Of a stretch of 21,317 bases of DNA, positions 12,931 to 21,234 are shown in pieces. Within the stretch, counting starts at the first letter, position 1; every line of letters begins with the position of its first letter. Where the stretch lies: positions 1-21,317 of the forward strand of contig CAMEIK010000003.1 of NCBI GenBank assembly GCA_945918315.1, in the 5' to 3' direction. Both the position numbers and the translations under genes were made by a program. Under the pieces are notes generated by a model. The model did not search any database. It saw only the letters and a program-made list of their open reading frames with translations, and had not been told where the DNA came from. This DNA comes from an uncultured Clostridia bacterium. GTDB taxonomy: Bacteria > Bacillota > Clostridia > Oscillospirales > Oscillospiraceae.

Positions 12931-13158
12931 TCAGGCCTGCTCTTCGTTGGCGGCGTAGGCTTCCAGGAAATGGTTGAGCTGGGCGAGGAAGGGCTCGCAC
13001 TCGATGCCGTGTACCATGCAGGCTTCCTCTACGGTCTCACCCCGGGAAGAGGGGCAGCCCAGGCAATGCATACCGATGGCGAAGAACAGAGGCGCGCTCT
13101 GGGGCGCGACATCCAGAATATCTCCGATAATGGTGTCCTTTTCAATTTTCACAGCCAT
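12931..13158 (-). CDS. DUF1858 redox-disulfide domain protein
   Basis: This 75-residue protein is a stand-alone DUF1858 domain (the hybrid-cluster-protein-associated redox disulfide family). The N-terminal KIEKDTIIGDILDVAP is typical, followed by the FFAIGMHCLGCPSSRGETVE motif with Cys32 and Cys35 in a CxxC pair; Cys47 and Cys54 follow. The start is the ATG at 13158 with AGGAGG nine bases upstream; a longer in-frame extension to 13251 includes the promoter and is rejected. The family is thought to undergo thiol-disulfide or metal-linked redox chemistry, but no substrate is established. It has its own promoter and terminator, so it is a single-gene unit placed between trmK and an oxidoreductase. 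Confidence 0.9.
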   Translation of the reverse strand: MAVKIEKDTIIGDILDVAPQSAPLFFAIGMHCLGCPSSRGETVEEACMVHGIECEPFLAQLNHFLEAYAANEEQA

Positions 13159-13191
13159 AATTGGTGTCCTCCTAAGATCAATTGTGCCCCT

Positions 13192-13220
13192 ATTATAACC
13201 GGGCCTTTGGAAAAAAACAA
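13192..13220 (-). promoter_or_regulatory. Sigma-A promoter of the DUF1858 gene
   Basis: On the minus strand TTGTTT (13220-13215) and a perfect TATAAT (13197-13192) are 17 bases apart. The predicted start gives a leader of about 27 bases before the AGGAGG-preceded ATG. Confidence 0.72.
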
Positions 13221-13287
13221 GGGGTTCGGGAAGATTTTGTAGGACTTTCACAGAAAACGGCCGGAAGGAGAAAGGATCCTCGGCAGC

Positions 13288-14607
13288 TTACTTCTTATCC
13301 CTCGGCTCCCGCCGCCGGAATGCGGGAAGGGGCTTGACCGCGGGGTTGTTGAGCACCTGACCGGACCGGGAAAACCTGGAACCATGGCAGGGGCAGTCCC
13401 AGCTGTGCTCCTGGGGATTCCAGTTCAGGCGGCAGCCCATGTGGGTGCAGCGGTGAAGCCCGGGGGCCAGCAGATTGACGGCGGACTCCCAGCCGTTTAC
13501 CGCAAGCTGAGGTCGTAGCATAGGCCGCCGGGGAGACAGAAGATCCTTGCACGGATGGGGCTTATCCAGAACCAAAGCGGTCAGAAGCTGGGCGGCAACC
13601 ATGGAATTGGTCATGCCCCACTTCTGAAAGCCGGTGGCCACATACAGCCAGGGGGTATGCTTGCTGTACTGACCCACATAGGGAAGCCCGTCCAGCGTCA
13701 TGCAGTCCTGGGCGGCCCATCGATTTGTGATGGTTCCGTCAGGGAAGTATCGCTGGACGGCGGCTTCCAGAGCCGGGTAGCCCCCGCCCCGCTTTCCGGT
13801 CCGGTGACCGCCGCCGCCCAGAATCAGAGCGCTGCCGGATTGCCGCAGGGAAAGACCGTTTTCTTCCAGATACATGCCGTCCAGGGGCGGAAGCCCTTCC
13901 AGGCTGACCGCGTAGGAACGCTGCTGGTAAAGCTTGAGGAAATACAGACCGTGCTTATTGAGCAGCGGAAAATGGGTGGCAACGATTGCACGGGAAAAGT
14001 GGATTTTCCCCTTTTCGGTGATGGCAAGGTGGGGCTCCAGCTGAAGCACCGGTGTATTTTCGTAGATTGTCAGATCGGCGGTAAGCCCGGCAAGAAACTT
14101 CAGCGGGTGAAACTGGGCCTGATCCGGAAAGCAGATTCCTCCCGCCGTGGGAAAGGGAAGAGGAAGCTTCTCACGAAATACAGCGGAATAACCCAGCTTT
14201 TCCAGAGCGGCAAGCTCTGTTTCCAGCAGCTGCATTCCGGAACGGGCGTAAACGGTATGGTCCGCCCGGGTAAAATCGCAGTCGATTTCCTCCGCCAGGG
14301 ATGCGAACTCGGAAATCGCGGAAAGATTTGCCTGAAGGTAGGTCTGCGCCCCCTCCGTTCCGAACCTTCTGAGAAGCTTATCATAGCATAATCCGTGCTG
14401 GGCGGTGATCTTTGCTGTGGTATTGCCGGTGGTGCCCCCGGCCAGCCGGCCCCCTTCCGCCACGACGCAGCTTACACCGGCTTGCTGAAGCGTGTGGGCA
14501 CAGCACAGGCCTGCCATGCCTCCGCCAATAATCAGTACGTCCGTATGAATGTCTCCCCACAGAGGGGGAAAGTGAGGAAGCTCCGTATTCTGCCAGATGG
14601 ATTCCAT
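13288..14607 (-). CDS. FAD-dependent oxidoreductase with C-terminal Rieske [2Fe-2S] domain (YhfW-like)
   Basis: This 439-residue protein has two parts. The N-terminal part is a DAO-type flavoprotein: dinucleotide-binding VLIIGGGMAGL (residues 24-34), the ribose-binding glutamate in VVAEGGRLAGGTTGNTTAK (Glu51), and a late FAD-binding segment near VATGFQKWGMTNS. The C-terminal part is a Rieske domain with Cys387-x-His389 and, 15 residues on, Cys405-x2-His408, the correct spacing for a [2Fe-2S] cluster. The architecture matches B. subtilis YhfW. Substrate and electron acceptor are unknown. The start ATG at 14607 has AAGGAGG five bases upstream; an upstream in-frame ATG at 14649 lacks one. A TATACT box at 14658-14653 could be its -10, but I see no good -35. 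Confidence 0.9.
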   Translation of the reverse strand: MESIWQNTELPHFPPLWGDIHTDVLIIGGGMAGLCCAHTLQQAGVSCVVAEGGRLAGGTTGNTTAKITAQHGLCYDKLLRRFGTEGAQTYLQANLSAISEFASLAEEIDCDFTRADHTVYARSGMQLLETELAALEKLGYSAVFREKLPLPFPTAGGICFPDQAQFHPLKFLAGLTADLTIYENTPVLQLEPHLAITEKGKIHFSRAIVATHFPLLNKHGLYFLKLYQQRSYAVSLEGLPPLDGMYLEENGLSLRQSGSALILGGGGHRTGKRGGGYPALEAAVQRYFPDGTITNRWAAQDCMTLDGLPYVGQYSKHTPWLYVATGFQKWGMTNSMVAAQLLTALVLDKPHPCKDLLSPRRPMLRPQLAVNGWESAVNLLAPGLHRCTHMGCRLNWNPQEHSWDCPCHGSRFSRSGQVLNNPAVKPLPAFRRREPRDKK

Positions 14608-14689
14608 AACGGCCTCCTTTTGTGGGAAGAATAGTTGAATAAACTCCAAAGTAGTATACCCGGCCCGAAATTGTCTGATTCTGGGGCGG

Positions 14690-14718
14690 TTGACTTTAGT
14701 CCGGAAAAAAGCTATAAT
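14690..14718 (+). promoter_or_regulatory. Strong sigma-A promoter of the topoisomerase operon
   Basis: TTGACT (14690-14695) and a perfect TATAAT (14713-14718) are 17 bases apart, giving a leader of about 28 bases before the ATG at 14754, which has TAGGAG just upstream. The promoter is divergent from the FAD oxidoreductase gene. Confidence 0.85.
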
Positions 14719-14753
14719 ACGGAAAGAAATCTTTGATAAACAGGTAGGAGACT

Positions 14754-16736
14754 ATGGCTGCAAAAAAACAAGAGCAATACGGAAATTCCAGCATTTCCAT
14801 GCTGAAAGGGGAGGACCGGGTCCGGAAACGTCCCGCGGTGATCTTTGGCTCCGACGATCTGGAGGGGTGCAAGCACGCGGTTTTTGAGATTCTGTCCAAT
14901 GCCATTGACGAGGCCCGGGAGGGGTATGGCGACACCATTCTGGTCACCCGGTACGAGGACCTGAGCGTGGAGGTTGAGGACTTTGGTCGGGGCTGCCCCG
15001 TGGACTATAACGAAAAAGAGAAGCGCTATAACTGGGAGCTGGTTTTCTGCGAAATGTACGCCGGCGGTAAGTACGGCGAGAACGGAGAGAACTATGAATA
15101 CTCCCTGGGTCTCAACGGCCTGGGCTCCTGCGCAACCCAGTACGCTTCCGAGTTTTTTGACGCGGTGATCCGCCGGGACGGATTCCGCTATGACCTGCAC
15201 TTTGAAAAGGGCCGGAATGTGGGCGGACTGAAAAAGCAGCCCGCGGACCGGAAAAAGACCGGCTCCTGCTTCCACTGGCGGCCGGATAAGGCGGTTTTTA
15301 CCGATATCAATATCCCTGTTGAATACTACCGGGATGTGCTTCGCCGTCAGGCGGTTGTGAACCAGGGAATTCTCTTCCGCTTCCGGAACCAGGTGGGCGG
15401 AAAGTTCGAGACGGAAGAATTCTGCTACCCCGGCGGCATTCGTCAGTATGTGGAGGAAATGGTGGGGGACAACGCCTTCACCATGCCCGTATTCTGGGAG
15501 ACGGAGCGCCGGGGCCGGGACGCGGAGAACCGCCCGGAAATGAAGCTGCGCATTACCGCCTCCTTCTGCTTTTCCAAGCAGCTGAACCATATTGAGTTTT
15601 ATCACAATTCCTCCTGGCTGGAATATGGCGGAAGCCCGGACAAGGCGGTGCGCTCCGCATTCACGGCGGCTTTCGACAAATACCTGAAGGATACCGGCAA
15701 ATACACCAAGGGTGAGAATAAGATCCTGTTCCAGGACATCCAGGACAGTCTGGTGCTGGTGACGAACTGTTTTTCCACCATCGGCTGCTTTGAAAATCAG
15801 ACCAAGAAGTCCGTCAACTCCCGGTTCACCCAGGAGGCCATGACCGCGTTTCTGAAGGAGCAGCTTCAGGTATGGTTCATAGAGAACAAGCAGGAGGCGG
15901 ACCGGGCAGCGGAGCAGATTCTTGTCAACAAGCGGGCCCGGGAGTCTGCCGAGAAGACCAAGACCAACGTGAAGAAAAAGCTTTCCGGCAGCATCGACAT
16001 TTCCAACCGGGTCCAGAAATTCGTGGACTGCCGCAGCCGGGATGTTTCCCGCCGGGAGCTGTATATTGTGGAGGGCGACTCCGCGTTGGGCAGCGTCAAG
16101 CTGAGCCGGGACGCGGAGTTCCAGGGCATTATGCCTGTCCGCGGCAAAATCCTCAACTGTCTGAAAGCAGACTATAACAAAATTTTCGCGTCTCCCATTA
16201 TCACGGACCTGATGAAGGTTCTGGGCTGCGGTGTGGAGGTCCAGGGAAAAAAGGCGAAGGAGCTCAGCAGCTTCGACCTGGACGGGCTCCGCTGGAACAA
16301 GGTCGTGATCTGCACCGATGCCGATTATGACGGCTTCCAGATTCGGACCCTGATTCTGACCATGATTTACCGCCTGTGTCCCACCCTCATCCGGGACGGC
16401 TATGTGTTCATTGCCGAGTCTCCGCTCTTTGAGATCACCTGCAAGGATAAGACCTGGTTTGCCTACAATGAGCAGGAGAAGGTTAAGATTCTGAAGGAGC
16501 TGGAGGGCAAAAAGGTTACCATTCAGCGGTCCAAGGGATTGGGCGAAAACGACCCGGAGATGATGTGGATGACTACCATGAACCCGGAGACCCGGCGGCT
16601 CATTAAGGTCATGCCGGAGGATGCGGAAAGAACCGCCTATTATTTCAACATTCTTCTGGGCGACAGCCTGAACGAACGGAAAAACTTCATTGCCGAGAAC
16701 GGGGCCAAGTACCTGGAACTGGCAGATATTTCGTAA
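14754..16736 (+). CDS. Type IIA DNA topoisomerase B subunit (ParE/GyrB-like, divergent)
   Basis: This 660-residue protein has the GHKL ATPase, transducer and Toprim layout. Catalytic Glu45 and Mg-binding Asn49 sit in EILSNAIDEA (45-54). The next motif is DFGRGCPVD instead of DNGRGIPV (Asp76 kept). The ATP lid is GLNGLGS (119-125) instead of GLHGVGA. The QTK loop lysine is kept (Gln349-Thr350-Lys351). The Toprim domain has EGDSALG (440-446) and DADYDG (522-527), keeping the metal-binding acidic residues. It should form a heterotetramer with the following gene product and pass DNA duplexes through a double-strand break using ATP. The motif changes set it apart from the usual gyrase; it fits the ParE-like second topoisomerase of Clostridia. 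Start 14754, 15 bases before subunit A. Confidence 0.9.
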   Translation: MAAKKQEQYGNSSISMLKGEDRVRKRPAVIFGSDDLEGCKHAVFEILSNAIDEAREGYGDTILVTRYEDLSVEVEDFGRGCPVDYNEKEKRYNWELVFCEMYAGGKYGENGENYEYSLGLNGLGSCATQYASEFFDAVIRRDGFRYDLHFEKGRNVGGLKKQPADRKKTGSCFHWRPDKAVFTDINIPVEYYRDVLRRQAVVNQGILFRFRNQVGGKFETEEFCYPGGIRQYVEEMVGDNAFTMPVFWETERRGRDAENRPEMKLRITASFCFSKQLNHIEFYHNSSWLEYGGSPDKAVRSAFTAAFDKYLKDTGKYTKGENKILFQDIQDSLVLVTNCFSTIGCFENQTKKSVNSRFTQEAMTAFLKEQLQVWFIENKQEADRAAEQILVNKRARESAEKTKTNVKKKLSGSIDISNRVQKFVDCRSRDVSRRELYIVEGDSALGSVKLSRDAEFQGIMPVRGKILNCLKADYNKIFASPIITDLMKVLGCGVEVQGKKAKELSSFDLDGLRWNKVVICTDADYDGFQIRTLILTMIYRLCPTLIRDGYVFIAESPLFEITCKDKTWFAYNEQEKVKILKELEGKKVTIQRSKGLGENDPEMMWMTTMNPETRRLIKVMPEDAERTAYYFNILLGDSLNERKNFIAENGAKYLELADIS

Positions 16737-16751
16737 GAAAAGGAGCCAAGC

Positions 16752-18995
16752 ATGGCAAAGAAGAAACAGGAACCGGAAAAGAAAAAAATCAATACCGACG
16801 GGATTATGGGGCTTCACGGCTCTACCACGGAGCAGCCGATTTCGGAGACCCTGGAAGTCAATTATATGCCCTACGCAATGTCCGTTATCGTCTCCCGGGC
16901 CATCCCGGAGATTGACGGCTTTAAGCCCTCCCACCGGAAGCTGCTGTACACCATGTACAAAATGGGGCTTCTGAGCGGCGGCAGGACCAAGTCCGCCAAT
17001 ATCGTGGGCCAGACCATGCGGTTAAACCCCCACGGAGACGCGGCGATTTATGAGACCATGGTCCGCCTTGCCCGGGGCAACGAGACGCTTCTGCATCCCT
17101 TTGTGGACTCCAAGGGTAACTTCGGTAAGGTCTATTCCCGGGATATGGCCTACGCCGCGGCCCGGTATACCGAGGCCAAGCTGGACCCCATCTGCGCCGA
17201 GCTGTTCCGGGACATTGACAGCGACACCGTGGACATGGTGGATAACTATGACGCCACCATGAAAGAGCCCAGCCTGCTTCCCACCACCTTCCCCAATGTG
17301 CTGGTTTCCGCGAATCAGGGCATTGCCGTTGGCATGGCCAGCAATATCTGCTCCTTCAATCTCCGGGAGATCTGCGAGACCACCATTGCCCTGATGAAAA
17401 ACCCGGATCACGACATTCTGGAAACCCTTCCCGGGCCGGATTTTTCCACCGGCGGAGAGCTGCTTTTTGAGGAAGCGGCAGCCCGGGAGGTCTATGCCAC
17501 GGGCCGGGGAAGCTTCAGGCTCCGGGCAAAGTGGCGATATGTCAAAGAGGGAAACCTCATTGAGGTTACCGAGATTCCCTACACCACCGCCTCCGAGGTC
17601 ATTATGGACAAGGTGGCGGAGCTTATCAAAGCCGGAAAGATTCGGGAAATCTCCGATATGCGGGACGAGACCGACCTGTCCGGCCTGAAGCTGGCCATTG
17701 ACCTGAAGCGGGGTGTGGACCCGGACAAGCTGATGCAGAAGCTGTTCCGGCTGACCCCCCTGCAGGACAGCTTCCCCTGCAATTTCAATATTCTCATTGC
17801 CGGCATGCCCCGGGTCATGGGTGTGGGCGAAATTCTCCAGGAGTGGACTGCTTGGCGCACCGACTGTGTCAAGCGCCGGATCTATTTCCAGGTCCAGAAG
17901 AAGGAGGAAAGGCTTCATCTGCTGAAAGGCCTGGAGCGGATCCTGCTGGATATCGACAAAGCGGTTTCCATCATCCGCAACACCGAGCTGGACAGCGAGG
18001 TGGTGCCCAACCTGATGATCGGCTTTGGCATTGACGAGATCCAGGCCAATTTTGTGGCGGAGATTAAACTTCGCAATATTAACAAAGAATACATTCTGAA
18101 GCAGACGAAAGCAATCAGCGAATTGGAAAAGGAGATTGCGGATCTGCGGGATACCCTGAACAGCCACAAAAAGCTTCAGAATGTGATCATCCGGGAGCTG
18201 CAGCAGGTATCGCAGAAGTATGGCCAGCCCCGCAAAACGGAAATTGTCTATGATGTTCAGGAAGCCGGCCCGGAGGAAACCCAGGAGGATGTGCCGGATT
18301 ATCCTGTGACCGTGTTTGTGTCCCGGGAGGGCTACCTGAAAAAAATCACGGCGCAGTCCCTCCGGCTCAGTGGTGAGCAGAAATTCAAGGAGGGGGACGG
18401 ACTGTCCTTCTCGGTGGAAACCACCAACCGGGATGAGCTTCTTGTGTTCACGGACCGGTTCCAGTGCTATAAGGCACGGCTCAGCGATTTTGATGACGGA
18501 AAAGCCTCTCAGCTTGGAGACTATCTGCCCCAGAAGCTGGGCATGGAGACGGGAGAAGCGGTCCGTTCCGTGGTCCTCACCGGGGACTATAAGGGCTTTG
18601 TCCTGTTCTTCTTTGAAAACGGCAAGGCGGCGAAGGTGCCGCTCAGCGCCTATGAAACAAAGACCAACCGCAGAAAGCTCACCGGCGCGTACAGCGACAA
18701 GAGCCCCCTTGTCAAGGTTCTGTCCTGCACCGGGGACGACCAGGCCGCCGTGTATTCCAGTGACGGAAGAGCCGCTGTGATTTCCACGGCAATGCTGCTT
18801 CCCAAAACCACACGGAATACCCAGGGCGTGGCGGTGCTGACCCTGCGGAAAAAGGCGGTGCTTTCTGACGCGCTGTGGCTCAGCGACAGTGGGATCGAAA
18901 ACGTCAGCCGCTACCGCGGCAAGACCATTCCGACTGCCGGGGCCGTGCTGAAGGATGAGGACACCCGGCAGAAGCAGGAACGGTTCGAGGTTTAA
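16752..18995 (+). CDS. Type IIA DNA topoisomerase A subunit (ParC/GyrA-like, divergent)
   Basis: This 747-residue protein has the winged-helix breakage-reunion domain, with catalytic Tyr139 in AAARYTEAKL and the entry motif AIPEIDGFKPSHRKLLY (50-66). The helix that forms the quinolone pocket reads LNPHGDAAIYETM, so positions equal to E. coli GyrA Ser83 and Asp87 are Ala97 and Glu101. A coiled coil (about 440-480) precedes a C-terminal beta-pinwheel from roughly 505 to 730. I see no QRRGGKG GyrA box, which argues for a decatenating (ParC-like) rather than supercoiling enzyme. It starts 15 bases after the B subunit with AAAGGAG upstream. The N-terminal lysine-rich MAKKKQEPEKKK stretch is likely a flexible tail. 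Confidence 0.9.
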   Translation: MAKKKQEPEKKKINTDGIMGLHGSTTEQPISETLEVNYMPYAMSVIVSRAIPEIDGFKPSHRKLLYTMYKMGLLSGGRTKSANIVGQTMRLNPHGDAAIYETMVRLARGNETLLHPFVDSKGNFGKVYSRDMAYAAARYTEAKLDPICAELFRDIDSDTVDMVDNYDATMKEPSLLPTTFPNVLVSANQGIAVGMASNICSFNLREICETTIALMKNPDHDILETLPGPDFSTGGELLFEEAAAREVYATGRGSFRLRAKWRYVKEGNLIEVTEIPYTTASEVIMDKVAELIKAGKIREISDMRDETDLSGLKLAIDLKRGVDPDKLMQKLFRLTPLQDSFPCNFNILIAGMPRVMGVGEILQEWTAWRTDCVKRRIYFQVQKKEERLHLLKGLERILLDIDKAVSIIRNTELDSEVVPNLMIGFGIDEIQANFVAEIKLRNINKEYILKQTKAISELEKEIADLRDTLNSHKKLQNVIIRELQQVSQKYGQPRKTEIVYDVQEAGPEETQEDVPDYPVTVFVSREGYLKKITAQSLRLSGEQKFKEGDGLSFSVETTNRDELLVFTDRFQCYKARLSDFDDGKASQLGDYLPQKLGMETGEAVRSVVLTGDYKGFVLFFFENGKAAKVPLSAYETKTNRRKLTGAYSDKSPLVKVLSCTGDDQAAVYSSDGRAAVISTAMLLPKTTRNTQGVAVLTLRKKAVLSDALWLSDSGIENVSRYRGKTIPTAGAVLKDEDTRQKQERFEV

Positions 18996-19028
18996 CAGGA
19001 TTTTCTTTTCAATGACAGGAGGAACCAT

Positions 19029-19892
19029 ATGGAAAAAGCTCTGAAAAAATGGATGTGGATCCCCGCGACGATTGTGGGCAGCGCTCTGTTTTCTCTTGGC
19101 TTCTCTCTGTTTCTCCAACCCAACGCGCTGAACTCCGGCGGTATCTCCGGCCTTGCCATGGTCATTGTAGAGTTGGCAGGCGTTGGCAGCGTGGGTGTCC
19201 TTACCATTCTTATCAATCTTCCCCTGTTTATTCTCGGGGCGAAGAAGCTTGGAAAACGGTTCTTTTTTGGCTCCATGCTGGGAATGCTCGTCAGCTCTGT
19301 CCTGATTGACGCGTTTGCTTTGATCCCGTTTTCCGTACCGGATCCCATGATAGCTACCCTTTACGGCAGCGTTCTGTGCGGGATTGGCGTGGGTGTTGTC
19401 TTCGCGTCCGGCACCTCCACCGGCGGCTCAGACATTGTGATCCGCCTTCTGCAGCTGAAATACCGGAACGTCCCCATTGGGCAGATTTCCATGGCATTCG
19501 ACGCGGCAGTGGTTGTGTTGACCGGTATTGTGTTTCGGGATGTATCCAGAGCGCTGTACAGCGGCCTTGCGGCCTTTATCGTAGGACAGGCGCTGGACCT
19601 GGTCGTTTATCGTTTCGACTATTCCAAGGTGGCCCTGATCGTGACGGAAGAGTATGCGCGGGTTGCCTGGGCTGTTGGCGAACAGCTGGGACGGGGCGCC
19701 ACATTTCTGGACGGTGAGGGGTCCTATAGCCGCAAAAGAACCAAGGTGGTATTGGCTGTGGTAAAGAAGCGCCAGCTGGCGGAGCTGAAGGAGCTGGTGA
19801 TGGAGCTTGACCCGGCGGCTTTTGTCATCGTACTGGAAGCGCACCAGGTGCTGGGAGACGGGTTTTCAAAGTATTCCAGGAATTCTTTGTAG
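19029..19892 (+). CDS. YitT family membrane protein (DUF2179 C-terminal domain)
   Basis: This 287-residue protein has an N-terminal membrane part with about five helices (roughly residues 10-30, 40-75, 80-100, 108-130, 145-200) including NALNSGGISGLAM and FASGTSTGGSDIVIRLLQ, both typical of YitT. The soluble C-terminal DUF2179 domain spans about 205-280 and contains RGATFLDGEGSYS and VLEAHQVLGDGF. YitT proteins are widespread in Firmicutes and their substrate is unknown. The start at 19029 is preceded by AGGAGG six bases upstream, and the gap after the topoisomerase gene is 33 bases with no terminator, so it is probably cotranscribed. Confidence 0.9.
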   Translation: MEKALKKWMWIPATIVGSALFSLGFSLFLQPNALNSGGISGLAMVIVELAGVGSVGVLTILINLPLFILGAKKLGKRFFFGSMLGMLVSSVLIDAFALIPFSVPDPMIATLYGSVLCGIGVGVVFASGTSTGGSDIVIRLLQLKYRNVPIGQISMAFDAAVVVLTGIVFRDVSRALYSGLAAFIVGQALDLVVYRFDYSKVALIVTEEYARVAWAVGEQLGRGATFLDGEGSYSRKRTKVVLAVVKKRQLAELKELVMELDPAAFVIVLEAHQVLGDGFSKYSRNSL

Positions 19893-19901
19893 AGGTAGAC
19901 C

Positions 19902-21080
19902 ATGAATCGAAGGCTTATCGTGCTTTTTCTGATACTGTCGCTGCTTCTGAGCGGCTGCGCCTGGCTGGACGGCAGCTATGTCCATGTTACGCCCCATCAG
20001 GAGGGCGGCGGAGAAGACCAGGGGGAGGCCCTGTCCGCCGATACCTATTCTGAGCTGATTGGCATTCTTGTGGACATGGTCGCCGCGGGAAAGGATGGCA
20101 GTGTCATCTATGTGGGAGAGTATACCGGCGACGCGCTGAGCCGGGGTCTGAAAGCGGCAGGGGAATATATCCGGTCCAGCGACCCTATCGGCGCCTATTC
20201 GGTGGAGGACATTGCATTTGAACAGGGGGCCAGCAGCGGCAAACCTGCAGTGGCGGTGTCCATTGAATACCGGCATACGCCAACGGAGATTAAGAGAATC
20301 CTTCGGGTTGCGGACATGGAGGCGGCAGCCGCTTCCATTCTGAAGGCACTGCAAAACTGCGATTCCAGATTGGTTATGCTGATTGCCCGATACCGGCAGA
20401 CGGATTTTGACCAGCTGGTTCAGGATTTGGCAATGTCCTATCCGGAAGTCGTGATGGAAATGCCCCAGACCGTGGAGACGGTCTACGGGCAGGGGAGCGC
20501 CCGGGTGGTGGAGCTGAGCTTTACCTATGAAAACAGCCGGGATAACCTGCGCCAGATGCAGAGTCAGGTCCGGCCGGTGTTTGATTCCGCCGTGCTCTAT
20601 GTCAGCGGTGAGGGGGCGGACAGTCAGAAATTCGGTCAGCTCTATGCCTTCCTGATGGAGCGATTTGAGTATAAGCAGGAAACCTCCATTACACCGGCAT
20701 ACAGCCTTCTGCGCCATGGTGTGGGGGACAGCCGTGCCTTTGCCACGGTGTACGCGGCCATGTGCCGGATGGCCGGACTGGACTGCGTCATCGTTACGGG
20801 AACCCGGCAGAGAGAGCCCTGGACCTGGAATCTGGTTTGGGACAGTGGAAATGTCTACCATGTGGACCTTTTGGCCTGCAATGCCGCCGGGGCCTACCGT
20901 GAGCGAACGGACGAAGAAATGCAGGGCTATGTCTGGGATTATTCTGCCTATCCGGAATCGGTCCGTTCAGCGCAGGAAAGCACGGAGAATCCCCCTGAGC
21001 CGGTTGTACCGGAAGAAACGGAGAGTGCCGCACAGAAGCCTGTGAGCGGTATGGAGCAAGAGGAGATGGAAGCTCCCTGA
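19902..21080 (+). CDS. Lipoprotein with degenerate transglutaminase-like domain
   Basis: This 392-residue protein has a type II signal peptide: RRLIVLFLILSLLLSGC with the lipobox Leu16-Ser17-Gly18-Cys19, so it should be anchored to the outer face of the membrane. Residues 40-250 are an unassigned region of mixed alpha/beta character. Residues 260-330 resemble a bacterial transglutaminase-like domain: GVGDSRAF (273-280) in place of the G-x-C-x-G-Y-A active-site start, WTWN (307-310) in place of H-A-W-N, and YHVDLL with Asp322. The catalytic Cys and His are therefore missing and only the Asp position remains, suggesting a binding or scaffold role. The last 40 residues are a low-complexity Pro/Glu-rich tail. 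It starts nine bases after the YitT gene stop, so the two are probably cotranslated. Confidence 0.8.
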   Translation: MNRRLIVLFLILSLLLSGCAWLDGSYVHVTPHQEGGGEDQGEALSADTYSELIGILVDMVAAGKDGSVIYVGEYTGDALSRGLKAAGEYIRSSDPIGAYSVEDIAFEQGASSGKPAVAVSIEYRHTPTEIKRILRVADMEAAAASILKALQNCDSRLVMLIARYRQTDFDQLVQDLAMSYPEVVMEMPQTVETVYGQGSARVVELSFTYENSRDNLRQMQSQVRPVFDSAVLYVSGEGADSQKFGQLYAFLMERFEYKQETSITPAYSLLRHGVGDSRAFATVYAAMCRMAGLDCVIVTGTRQREPWTWNLVWDSGNVYHVDLLACNAAGAYRERTDEEMQGYVWDYSAYPESVRSAQESTENPPEPVVPEETESAAQKPVSGMEQEEMEAP

Positions 21081-21098
21081 AAAAGTAGGGTGCTTTTT
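21071..21098 (+). terminator. Probable terminator overlapping the lipoprotein stop codon
   Basis: AGCTCCCT (21071-21078) pairs with AGGGTGCT (21087-21094), with one T-T mismatch, and a TTTTT run follows. It ends the operon begun at the topoisomerase promoter and lies just before the tRNA promoter. Confidence 0.55.
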
Positions 21099-21110
21099 GT
21101 AAAAATTCTC

Positions 21111-21138
21111 TTGACAAATCGGAAAAAAACGCTATAAT
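21111..21138 (+). promoter_or_regulatory. Consensus sigma-A promoter of the tRNA gene
   Basis: TTGACA (21111-21116) and TATAAT (21133-21138) are both perfect, with a 16-base spacer, and lie 13 bases before the tRNA 5' end. Confidence 0.88.
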
Positions 21139-21151
21139 ATGCCTTGTCCAT

Positions 21152-21227
21152 GCGGGTGTAGCTCATCCGGTAGAGCGCCACCTTGCCAAGGTGGAGGTAG
21201 CGAGTTCGAGCCTCGTCACCCGCTCCA
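21152..21227 (+). tRNA. tRNA-Gly (anticodon GCC)
   Basis: The 76-base cloverleaf is complete. The acceptor stem is GCGGGTG with CACCCGC, the D stem GCTC with GAGC, the anticodon stem CCACC with GGTGG, and the loop TTGCCAA holds the GCC anticodon at 21185-21187. The T arm has GCGAG, loop TTCGAGC and CTCGT. The CCA end is encoded at 21225-21227. It reads GGC and GGU glycine codons. It has its own promoter and terminator and appears to be a single-gene unit. Confidence 0.97.
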
Positions 21228-21234
21228 TAAAAAG

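Noticed and set aside
14653..14681. Possible promoter for the FAD-Rieske gene (TATACT on the minus strand at 14658-14653)
   Set aside because: No acceptable -35 box occurs at 16-18 bases, so only half of a promoter is visible.
14712..16934. 740-codon minus-strand frame opposite the topoisomerase B gene, and a similar one at 17022-19118
   Set aside because: Both mirror the codon pattern of the plus-strand topoisomerase genes, have no ribosome site or family motif, and would overlap the operon promoter or genes completely.
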